From assembly GCA_018105865.1 (NCBI GenBank), contig CM030869.1, positions 6,507,025 through 6,571,024 of the forward strand: 64,000 nucleotides of DNA, read 5' to 3'. The position numbers and the translations under genes are program-made. The first letter of the stretch is position 1. Each line of letters begins with the position of its first letter. This document shows, piece after piece, positions 54,642 to 64,000 of the stretch. Source of the DNA: Metaphire vulgaris (lineage: Eukaryota; Annelida; Clitellata; Crassiclitellata; Megascolecidae). The notes below the pieces were generated by a model, which was not told the origin of the DNA, made no database searches, and saw nothing but the letters and a program-made list of their open reading frames with translations.

Positions 54642-54955
54642 AAAACCAAGTCACCGTCTGAGCGTACAAGCGCCACGCCATTCGTCTTTCTTTCGGTATT
54701 CTTAACCCCTCCTCTTTCTCTTCCTCTTCCCTCTCCTCCTCCGACTCCTTCTCTTTATGCGGTGTTATGGATCAGCGTCGCAATGACTTGACCCCGTGCA
54801 GTGGATAGATATCTATCAGCGGGAATAGTATTATGCAATGCAAAAACTCCGGTCCATTGAAATTCACGGCGGCTTGACTTGAGACGTTGCTCTGCTCGGT
54901 CATTTTGCACCGCAACAGCGAATGAATTGCGCTCCACTGAGGAAGCGAACATTCA

Positions 54956-54956
<1 letters not shown>

Positions 54957-55000
<44 letters not shown>
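54957..55000. repeat. (CA)n microsatellite
   Basis: About 21 CA units. Confidence 0.97.
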
Positions 55001-55003
<3 letters not shown>

Positions 55004-55781
55004 CTTTTGTTCGAATATGAGAATCTTTGCGGAAATGAAAAACAAGAGGCGATAGAAAGGGAAGCGCCCCTTTGGAAAGTCAAACATACATCAAATTTTC
55101 GTCTAACAAAACTTGTCCTTTCTAAGTGATCGGAAGTTCGACGAAGACGATTTATCTTGAGCTGTTATTCATTTGGTCTTTCGATTCTGCGCACAACTGA
55201 GCACCAAATCTGACCAAATACTGCAATTACAGTATTTATATTTGTTTCCATTTTCACGATGTAAAACACTGACTCCTAATGTCATAAGCGTATCTTAGGC
55301 TGCCTTTAGCTTTTCCACCGATTTTGAAACCTACATAAAAACTAAGTAGTGATTTTCTCATTACTTGTTCGGCTAACGCATTGAACAGGCAATGACAAAG
55401 GCGCAAACCTGGTCAGAAAATGGCCGTGCCCTAATTTTTTCTCAGGCGACGACCTTTTTGTTTTTTTTACTTTTAAAAATTAAAATTGCTTAAGAGTGGT
55501 GATGATCTTTTTTGCTTTTTTAAAACTTTTGACAATGAAAGAAACCATGGTTTTTGTTATTTCATAGCCAAAAAACACCCGTGTCCACGCCCATTGGGAC
55601 ACGACCTTCCCCAAAAAATACCCATGTCAGGACACGAGGAACAAAGCCATGTTTGCGCCCCTGGGCAAGGAGGAGGTTACAACCTTGCCGCACCCCATTT
55701 TTCACTCTGAACCAGGCAGACGTAATGTTGGCAATCCTTACAGCAGCGTGTTGCTGTTTACACACAGGTTTCGCAGTAGTT

Positions 55782-55888
55782 CTACCAGATGAGGGGGAAG
55801 CCCATGTCTAGCATGGTCAGCCAGAGTTGACCATACTGAATCATGTCAAATGCTTTGATGAAATCAATAAAGCAGAGATACGCTGTGA
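55782..55888 (-). mobile_element. LINE reverse transcriptase fragment, inverted
   Basis: The minus strand reads AYLCFIDFIKAFDMIQYGQL and WLTMLDMGFP, the reverse transcriptase region around DF.KAFD. It lies opposite to the 56030-56541 fragment. Confidence 0.75.
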
Positions 55889-55902
55889 AATATTGTGAAA
55901 AG

Positions 55903-56030
55903 TTGTACAACAATGCAGAAGTACAACAATGCAGAAGTACAACAATGCAGAAGTACAACAATGCAGAAGTCCAACAATGAAGAAGTACAACAATGCAGAA
56001 GTACAACAATGCAGAAGTACGACAATGCAT
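55903..56030. repeat. 16-bp minisatellite
   Basis: Eight copies of aacaatgcagaagtac, sitting between the two opposed reverse transcriptase fragments. Confidence 0.95.
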
Positions 56031-56541
56031 AAGACGACATTAAGATCAACATCAAAGGAAATGAACCACCTCCGCCGAAAGATGAGATCAGACGAACAAT
56101 ATCAAAAATGTCAAACCCAAAATCACCAGAACCGGATAATATAATCATCAAACATCAAGTATGAAGGGGGGATGACATTGACCAGGCTGCATGAAATTTC
56201 TGTAGAGATATGGGAGTCTGGAACATGGCCAGAAGATTATCATAATTACGGGTATTTACTGTATAATATACCTCTCCCTAAAAGGGGGGATTCACAACTA
56301 TAGACCCATTGCGTTGGTTTCTCATGACAGTAAATTTCTATTGCAAGTTATCATTGGAACAATGCAAAATAAACTTGAAGGCGAAATTGCTCAAGAACAA
56401 GCTGGATTCAGACCCAAAAGAGCCACATCTGAGCAGGTCAAAAACCTTCGAATCGTCATGGAGAGAGCAAGAGAAATGAATTCGCCGCTGTTTCTCTGCT
56501 TTGTTGATTTTACCAAAGCATTTGACATGATTCAGCATTGA
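56030..56541 (+). mobile_element. LINE reverse transcriptase fragment
   Basis: With small frame breaks it reads PPPKDEIRRTISKMSNPKSP, NYRPIALVS, EQAGFRPKRATSEQVKNLRI and LCFVDFTKAFDMIQH, in reverse transcriptase order (KSPGPD-like, RPI.L, QAGFR, DF.KAFD). No YADD motif: the fragment stops at DMIQH. Confidence 0.82.
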
Positions 56542-56754
56542 TAATTAATTAAATAAATACATTAATTTAATTAATAGCATATCGCAAACGACAAAAATCG
56601 AAATTGAGATGTCAGCAAACTGAAATTATCCAACAACGCGTCATGTCTACTGCCATGATGCTCTTGCTGGATCAAAGATATCAACAGAATATTTATATTC
56701 TCTGAGAAAATAAAGCGGATGGCGTCAGAAACTCAGAACCACTATGACAACGGT

Positions 56755-56925
56755 GGCCGGATAAAATGTCCGCGGACAAAACGTCACGGACAAAATGCCA
56801 CGAGGACAAAATGACAGCGGACTAACTGCCACGGACAAAATGTCACGGTTTAGGGTTTGGATTAGAGTTAGGGTTACATTTTGTCCGTGACATTTTGTCC
56901 GCGGACATTTTGTCCTAGCACCATG
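56755..56925. mobile_element. Element with GGACAAAATGTC inverted repeats
   Basis: The left side GGATAAAATGTCCGCGGACA, with further GGACAAAATG repeats, pairs with the right side ACATTTTGTCCGTGACATTTT. The centre holds GGTTTAGGGTTTGGATTAG. Confidence 0.75.
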
Positions 56926-58290
56926 ACAACACGATAATTTTAAGCATTCATAACGCAACGGCCTGTTCTCGTTAAACTTCTGATAGTTAGTAGGCCTACC
57001 AAAGATGTTTTGAGGATGAGTAGAAATGCTTATCATTTACATTCAGCGTATTTGTATTTCTATTCTAGGCGATTAACCGTCTTTTTAAAAAAAACTATAG
57101 AATGTGCATAGCCTAAGGCACTGAATTTTGGGGTCTGTTGAAAACTGGCTAATGCTTGCGCCATTTGGACTTTGTACAAGTAGCAGGCAAGTGAAACAAC
57201 AAAATGTTGTCGTACGTACGTACATAATCCCCAGTAATATAAATCAAAGTGGCCTGGATTAGGACAGAAACTCATCATCATCGCCAGTGTAGTCGCCTTC
57301 TTAGTCGTCATAGTTGTCTTAATCTTGAGAGCAATTTTCAAAAACGTTTCTGAAATATTTCTGCTAATCGCCGTAAAGCTTGTTTTGACAGCAGCGGGCG
57401 TTGTGTTCTCGTATAGTTTCAGGCGATTTATCCTTGTGCACGGTCAATGTTCCTGTCGGTGACTTCCTGTACGTAACGTCACTGCAAATGCACTTCAGGA
57501 TTCATTTTCACTATCTGGGCTTCTAACCGGACAGTTGGATGAATTCTTCAGTTCTCACCACTGGCGTATAAACTTGGACGAAAACGTGGGGTCTCGACCT
57601 CATACAATCCCCTTTACTATGGCAGCTTCTCAGAAGTCGGGGGGCTTGAGCCTATAGAGGACTAATATAAGTTTACGCCTATAACTTATCACGTGTTTCT
57701 TAGCACCTAGTTTCAATTTGGCGAATTCACAGCGCAGCGCAGGTAAAGAAATTTTTGCGAGTTAATAGTCTTTGCATTGCGTTACGTCTTGAGCCCTAGT
57801 GGACTCGATGTAATAAAGACGGCACCAAAAATTTGGAAAGTACTTCGTCGCTAAAATCAATTTCTCGTAGGGGTTTTGCTTAGGCTGCACGGCTTCGAAA
57901 GTTCGGGCCACTCTTTATTTCTACTCAGCGGCGCTTTTGACTTGGGGGTCGTTTGGCAAAGAAGCTAGACTTCGGCCCTCTCGGAGGTGTCTAGGGCGAA
58001 GGAGATAACGGGTGAAGTGACGGTCATTCAAAAGAGAAAGCAAATGACATCGATGACGTCATCACTGATTGCCAACAATTATAGAACAATTTCGTCATTT
58101 TGAGAAGAGAATAACAGATGAAGAAAAATCATTTCTACATTCACGACGCAAGCAACCGTTAATTTCCAATTCAATCGAAATTTCCCCCAAACACTATCGT
58201 TAAAAACGAAAAATATCTTTCTGCTCGCCTTTCTTACAAAATACACAGCATGTCCCACTATTAAATTGTAGTGGCTATAAGAGCGATTGC

Positions 58291-58465
<175 letters not shown>

Positions 58466-58653
58466 TTGTGGCGTGTAGAGGGTGGTGGACGCCCGGGGCC
58501 AAGTCGAGAAAAATGTTTGACGAGCAAAAAAGAAGAAAAAAGGTCGACGAGTCAATTTGGCCCCCCCCCATCCGGGGCCACCCCACCTGCTGCACTCTAC
58601 TACTAGTATAGTAGCAGTATTAGTAGTAGTCACAGCAGCAGCAGCTGTAGTTT

Positions 58654-58752
<99 letters not shown>

Positions 58753-58760
58753 CAGCAGCA
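58654..58760. repeat. (AGT)n microsatellite
   Basis: About 33 pure AGT triplets plus AGC. Confidence 0.97.
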
Positions 58761-58869
58761 GTGTTACAATAACATTAGCAGTAGTAATCGTAGCAGTAGC
58801 AGTGCATACCAGAACAAGATAATAACGAAAACGCACAGTTCTCTTCATTCATCAAAACCGGTCTACCTG

Positions 58870-59285
58870 TGAAACTCTTAATGCCTCAGCCTCCTGGACC
58901 TATACACGATCGTCATCTCATCTCACACCTTCACCACCATTAAATCCGTCATCTCTCAAAATCTGCAACCGCGTTTTCTCATATGCCGCACTAGAATTTC
59001 GGAGCTCAATAACCAGCTTCCCTCTTCAGCCTACGACATGGTCAAACAGGAAGTGCTGAATTCTCATTTTCGTAATTCCTTCATTATCTCCTTAAGCCTC
59101 TAGGTCTAAACTTAAAACCTTGCTATTCCGAAGTCATTTCCTCACTAGCTATAGCAACCCACCCCGACGCCTCGTGGATACACTGACCTTTTCCTGGTCG
59201 ACAATTTACCGTGTCTCATAAGAATAAGCAGCTACTACTGTATTACAGCCCAAGCGCTATATAAGTTCACCCACGAGATTTTGCC
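58870..59285 (+). mobile_element. LINE 3' end
   Basis: Broken frames with NASASWTYTR, ALEFRSSITSFPLQP-like text and a terminal GCGCTATATAAG..ACGAGATTTT tail shared with three other fragments here. Confidence 0.6.
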
Positions 59286-59286
59286 A

Positions 59287-59486
59287 CAGTGGTAGTAGTA
59301 GTAGTGTAGTAGTGGTAGTGGTGGTGGTGGTAGTAGTAGTAGTGGTAGCAGGTGGTGGTGGCAGTGGTGGTGCAGTGGTAGCAGTAGTGGTGGTGGCAGT
59401 AGTAGTAGCAGTAGTAGCAGCAGTGGTGGTGGTAGTGGTGGCAGGTAGTGGTGGTAGTAGTAGCAGTAGTGGTGGTAGTGGTAGTG

Positions 59487-59561
<75 letters not shown>

Positions 59562-59592
59562 ATAGAAGTAGTAGTAGTAGTAGTAACGTATG
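59287..59592. repeat. (AGT/GGT)n microsatellite
   Basis: About 300 bp of AGT, GGT and GCA triplets, purest at the right end. The flanking LINE tail precedes it directly. Confidence 0.96.
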
Positions 59593-59914
59593 TAGTACTC
59601 GTAGTAGGCCTACTAATTTGAAAAAGCAAACGTGTTTCGACCCTTGTTTGCTAACACATTTGTCCTGATAACAGAGCTTATGATTATTCATCAGTCATGA
59701 ATATTTGATCAGTGCTTCTGGTTGATATTCTTGCCGTCCATTTGAGGCGTAAAAGACGAATGGAAGATGACTGAAACTGTTCTGTTGTCAATTATATCGA
59801 CCCGAGATCGGGAAAGACTGCTTCGAGTAGATCAGCCATCGATCAAATTAGAGTCACAGACGTTTCAGTCAACAGGCAACTGAAGACACACAGGCGCACA
59901 TACAACCATGCAGA

Positions 59915-59957
59915 CAGACAGACACACAGACGGACGGACGGACAGACAGACAGATAC
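59915..59957. repeat. (CAGA)/(CGGA)n short tandem repeat
   Basis: CAGACAGACA and GGACGGACGGAC tracts. Confidence 0.85.
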
Positions 59958-60319
59958 TGAGAGATGTATGTTTGCTCGGAGTCACATGCTATAGCTTAAT
60001 AGTAACAGGTAGGAATGATTACAACGAAGTAGAAACCCTCAGCCGCCGTCGTGAGCCGCCTAACCGAATTTTTGGCACTAGCCGAATTTTAGAGGTAAAT
60101 TTTACGGCTAGCCGTTAGTCGGCAAGTCGTGGGAAATCGATCTTCGATTTGGATTGTCATTCAGCCTCATATTTTCACATTTGTGAAGGCGACAACTTTA
60201 GTAATATTTTATTTTTGCAGTAGATAATAAACAAGTGTTTATTAGTCCAGTGGTAGCGGCAACAACTTATCTGTGAACATCATAGAACCTAAACCTAATA
60301 TTTAGACTACATTCTCTGG

Positions 60320-61138
60320 CAGTGTTTTTCAAACTCTAGCTGTAGGTCGCGAACCAAAAGTGGATCGCAGGGTTCAGTCTAGTGGGTCGCGGGGTAGCGA
60401 GAAAGTAGATTCAAAAGTGTCATTTTCTAACCAATACCACAATGTCACAAGCCTTGAAAGTTGCAATTGGCCTTAGGTTTTAAGAAATTTTATATGCCTG
60501 CAATCCTCCGTAAACGGCTTATATTAAAATTATAGTGTTTTATCCAATTTTAGTTGACAATTAAGTTTGCAGGGTCGCGGAATGTTAAAAATCCTCTGAA
60601 GAGAGTCGCACAGTTCCAAAAAGTTAGGGAAACATTGGCCCACAAAAGAAAAGACTGTGTAGTACTGTGCTTGTACAAATTATCCTTATTTCGCAATAAC
60701 GCAAGAAAGCGTATTCCGACCATTTTGCTCTGCGACTCCAGTAACATTTGTGAATCTCTTAAAGTTAGGGGCATGGAACCTGCCGATTAAGCGATTTTGC
60801 CATATTCATAGGATTTTTAAGACGCGTAATAAAGGTATGTTCCTGGCAAAATTTTTAAAAAGATAATTTAAAAAATCAATATCTATTTATCTCTTTTTGT
60901 CTTATTTGGACAAAAAATACAAATAATTCTGTCTAATGCATTTGCCATAATTCCATTCACAATGAATCAGCTTTCGTTTTGCTTTTTATTCAAAACTCGA
61001 AAATTTCTTTTCAACTAACGTTCGCCAGATGGCCTAATGCATTAAAAAATATTACATGCTACGATTAGGGTCGACGCACGTTACAACTTACAAAACCACT
61101 GAAGAGGGCCGCGGTTCCAAAATGTTTGGGAAATCCTG
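60320..61138 (-). mobile_element. hAT-like element of the GTTTCCCAAAC/GACCCAC family, uninterrupted copy
   Basis: 819 bp, ends CAGTGTTTTTCAAAC / TGTTTGGGAAATCCTG, flanks ttctctgg / ttctaggg (6 of 8). Colinear with 6398-8130 and 14730-15920; no long open frame. Confidence 0.78.
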
Positions 61139-61381
61139 TTCTAGGGTACACGAGCGAGTCACCGAGGTCAGCCGCCATTTTCCATTGTAAACTTCAAGTC
61201 TCAATTATTTGCGACTTATTCTACAAGTTAAACACGTAATAGTGGCATCTCGTAGACGAAAGATAACTCGATCTTACAACAGTACAGCTGTAGTTTTTAG
61301 TCTAAAACTATCGTTTTAATTGATTTATTGAGTGACTGGGTACCTGAAGCGGTTGGGGATGACTGGGGATGCAATCCTCAT

Positions 61382-61707
61382 CAGTGGCGTAGCCACTAGC
61401 CAAGGGGGTTGGTGGTTTAAATCCCCTTGTCTGGCCGACCAAATTTTTTTTATTTCGTATTATTAAATTGTGGGTGGAGGGCGCCAAAATATGGTTTAAG
61501 GTAACAAAAAAAAGATAAAACAAAAAAAGATAAAAGAAGCAAAGAATGAAATTTGTTTTACAGGGACTGTCCGCGAACTCAGGTAGTTATATTACAACTA
61601 GCTTAACCAGGTAAATAATAGGTGACGACCTTTTTTTGCTTGTGAGGATTTTCGTAGTCGGAAATGGTTGGTCGTAACCCCTTCGGAAAATCCTGGCTAC
61701 GCCACTG
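61382..61707. mobile_element. MITE with CAGTGGCGTAGCCAC ends
   Basis: 326 bp, right end TGGCTACGCCACTG; flanks atcctcat / attcccct match only partly. Confidence 0.72.
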
Positions 61708-61858
61708 ATTCCCCTTGTTGTTGACAAGGGGAGGGGGTAAAAAATTGCCAAAAAATTGTTGACATAATTAATGGACAGCCCCTTATTAGCAGCCATTAGG
61801 CCTAACCACAGTGAGTCAGTGCTAAAATAAACAATGAACTATTTTGTTGACTGCAACG

Positions 61859-62051
61859 CAGTGGCGGCTCCACCGGGGGCCAGGGGCCCGTGCCCCCCCC
61901 CCTATTGAGAGCCTGGCCCCCCCAGTGGCCCCCCCAGTTGGGACCCTATACTTAATGCTACATACATTAAACAACAAATGGTTGGCCCCCCATGATTAGA
62001 AGTTGCCCCCCCAACGGCCCCCCCACTTGCCAAATCCTAGAGCCGCCACTG
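61859..62051 (+). mobile_element. hAT-type MITE, family 1
   Basis: 193 bp, perfect duplication ctgcaacg (61851-61858, 62052-62059). Confidence 0.94.
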
Positions 62052-62344
62052 CTGCAACGTAGAGGCCTATTGCGTTATTGACAAAACCAATTATCCAATT
62101 AATTATCGATGTTACAATTCAAATTATTTATATGTTTTGTTATCCAGATTTTAGCCGAAATATTTCTAGTTATAGTCGAATTTTATCCGAAAATGTCTCC
62201 GACCGACACTTTTTGGCTTAGCCGAATTTTTAGTGCAAGGGTTGTGGACAAATGGAACAGATTGGACGAGGTGGGAGTGACAGTTGAAACAGTAAACGGA
62301 TTCAAAGGCTATCTCGATAAACTAGGTTATTGAATGCAGATGGC

Positions 62345-62398
62345 TACTTCAGTGGTTTTCACACAGGCTTACTTAGCCTCCTAAACCACTTAAAATCA
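62345..62398 (+). mobile_element. SINE-A-like tail
   Basis: GTGGTTTTCACACAGGC, CCTCCTAAACCACTTAAAATC match the 3' part of SINE-A; the head is absent and an ATT array follows. Confidence 0.65.
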
Positions 62399-62510
<112 letters not shown>

Positions 62511-63204
62511 GGTTATTCTCCTGACATTTAATCAAGTGGCGTCGACAATAATTAATTAGCTCTGTATCTAGTACTCTCTACATTGCTCTTATGTCTTATA
62601 AGTCTACGGCAGCGTGAAATGGCATTCTCTGTAGACTGCGCAAAGACCAAAGCATTATATTATAGATGGCCTACGTCATTTCGATGTACACGCAGTTGAA
62701 ATATTACAGTTTATTTGTACATCTTCGGACCTTTGGAGTTCCTGACTTATCAAAATGAGTGCCATGGCGCTGATAACAGGGCACCAGTCTACGCCTAATG
62801 AAAGACGACAAGCACGAGATGGGCGACCAATCTTCGTATTTCTTTTACGACCACCCCATCGTCCAATCGATTGGTGATAATATGTGTGCTAATCAGAGCC
62901 GACTTTCGTTGCAGGGGAAATGTTCGGTTGTTTTCACTGCGAACAAATCATTGAGGATCCATTAGGCCTGACGTTTTTATTTGACGTAATAACCATGTTT
63001 TCAGAATTTTCGAAGATTAAAAATTCTTACAGAAACGGGAAAAAAACGTTGTCCAAAATTATGACCAGTAGATTTAAAGACAGCAGAGGGGAAAAGAAAC
63101 AGAGCAAAAGGCGGCGACAGCGACACGCAGGCATCGTCATGGGGCGATGATATTGTAAAGGGAAAGCTTGCTTGATGTCTTGTCTTGTCTTTAACCGTCT
63201 TCGC

Positions 63205-63387
63205 CAGTGTTTTATACAGGCCTGTTAGGAGGGGAGATTCCCCCCCCCCCCCAACCTAAAAATTCCTCCCCCCAAATCTCAGCACTTACACAAATTTTGC
63301 CGTCTTTTCCCCTCCAACCAAGTTGATTTTCCCCCCGAAAGTCTCAATTTTCCCCCCCCAAAGGCCTGGAGTCTGGATAAAACACTG
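63205..63387 (-). mobile_element. hAT-type MITE, family 3, inside LINE sequence
   Basis: 183 bp, perfect duplication gtcttcgc. Confidence 0.92.
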
Positions 63388-63394
63388 GTCTTCG

Positions 63395-63720
63395 CTCCGA
63401 AGATTAGCTGCATTGTGGACTACCTTCTTCCAAGTGTTACGGTCTTCTGCTGTTCTTGTTGCCTGCTCTGTAGTGAGTCCTGTCCATTATTTTATGTTCT
63501 TCCCACTTTTTTCTTGGTCTACCTCTTTTTCGTGATCCTGGCACTGTGCTTTGTATTATTTCTTTCTCTAGAGATTCCAGTTTTGCAAACAAAACAGGAA
63601 TGTCTAGAGAAAGAAATAATTTGCTTGATGAGGAATATTTAATTCGGATGAGAAAACTCTGGCTTATTTGACTAAAGTTGTGAGTTGAAGACAAGACTTC
63701 AGAGTCTCTGAAGAAGAAGT
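63395..63720 (-). mobile_element. LINE C-terminal fragment with inverted duplication
   Basis: The minus strand reads KLESLEKEIIQSTVPGSRKR, GRPRKKWEE, then in another frame RNTWKKVVHNAANLRSE, the usual LINE C-terminal text (RGRPxxxW...W......A). Part of it is folded back at 63557-63620. Confidence 0.75.
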
Positions 63721-63732
63721 GAGGAGAGGTCC

Positions 63733-64000
63733 AGTGGCGGTTCCAAGAACTCTTGGTGGAGGGGTGCAATGAATTTCTAGGAAGTTGGTGGGGGATGAAA
63801 TGAAATCCAGAAAAAGGTTGATAAACAAGAAAGATCATTCACAGTGTTTTTTGACCAGTAAATAATGAACTAAACTTTGCCGAAAAAGGCCGACAAGTAA
63901 AAAAAGGCCATCAGCTCTATTTTGCACACAAGGATAGCGGTTCGGACCCGGTAAACCCTCAAAACGCTGACAAGCAGCAAAAACGGTGGGGATGCATCGC
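63733..64000. mobile_element. Probable hAT-type element running off the window
   Basis: Starts CAGTGGCGGTTCC and contains ACAAGCAAAAA-type text common to these MITEs; its right end is outside. Confidence 0.5.

Noticed and set aside
54478..54791. Possible poly-Gln protein exon at 54552-54791
   Set aside because: Only a CAG run supports it; no domain, no neighbouring exons found.
56314..56541. Reverse transcriptase frame as a host gene
   Set aside because: It is a truncated LINE fragment lacking the catalytic YADD box and followed by a stop.
62920..63150. 76-codon basic open frame
   Set aside because: Lys/Arg-rich, no recognised domain, no splice context; could be chance.

Overview
The window is nuclear DNA from an animal, most likely an invertebrate. 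It carries three protein genes with GT-AG spliceosomal introns, an ether-a-go-go/ELK potassium channel, and a very high load of decayed transposons: hAT-type MITEs, Helitron-like elements, tRNA-derived SINEs, LINE fragments, minisatellites and microsatellites. I cannot name the species from sequence alone. There is no operon structure, prophage or CRISPR array.

Layout. (1) 1-3468, plus strand: the last six coding exons of short-chain acyl-CoA dehydrogenase (ACADS, mitochondrial fatty-acid beta-oxidation); its 5' exons lie left of the window. (2) 4.4-10.8 kb: no gene, but a pile-up of nested transposons. It includes a head-to-tail pair of Helitron-like elements, a tandem duplication whose second copy lacks the later insertions, and a LINE 3' end split by a MITE. 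(3) 11384-13806, plus strand: a two-exon, 432-residue SAM-dependent methyltransferase with an N-terminal signal anchor. (4) 14.7-18.9 kb: nested MITEs and two SINEs. (5) 19015-51668, minus strand: thirteen exons of an ELK-type (KCNH) voltage-gated K+ channel, in frame for 1158 residues (PAS, S1-S6 with SVGFGN filter, cyclic-nucleotide-binding homology domain, C-terminal tail). Only the first coding exon was not found. Its introns hold most of the repeats. (6) 51.7-64 kb: upstream of, or inside, the channel's first intron; no gene found, but tandem repeats, long triplet microsatellites, two opposed reverse transcriptase fragments and more MITEs.

The three genes are not functionally linked; they are neighbours in a repeat-rich genome. 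The most informative content is the transposon record. Some thirty insertions can be bounded by eye with 8-bp target duplications, and several are nested so that their order can be read. Several sit within about 60 bp of splice sites of the channel gene, and a long TCTG/TC repeat starts about 15 nt inside the intron after the pore exon. The palindrome TAGGCCTA occurs at least 21 times, against about one expected. I found no convincing evidence of a new multi-gene system.
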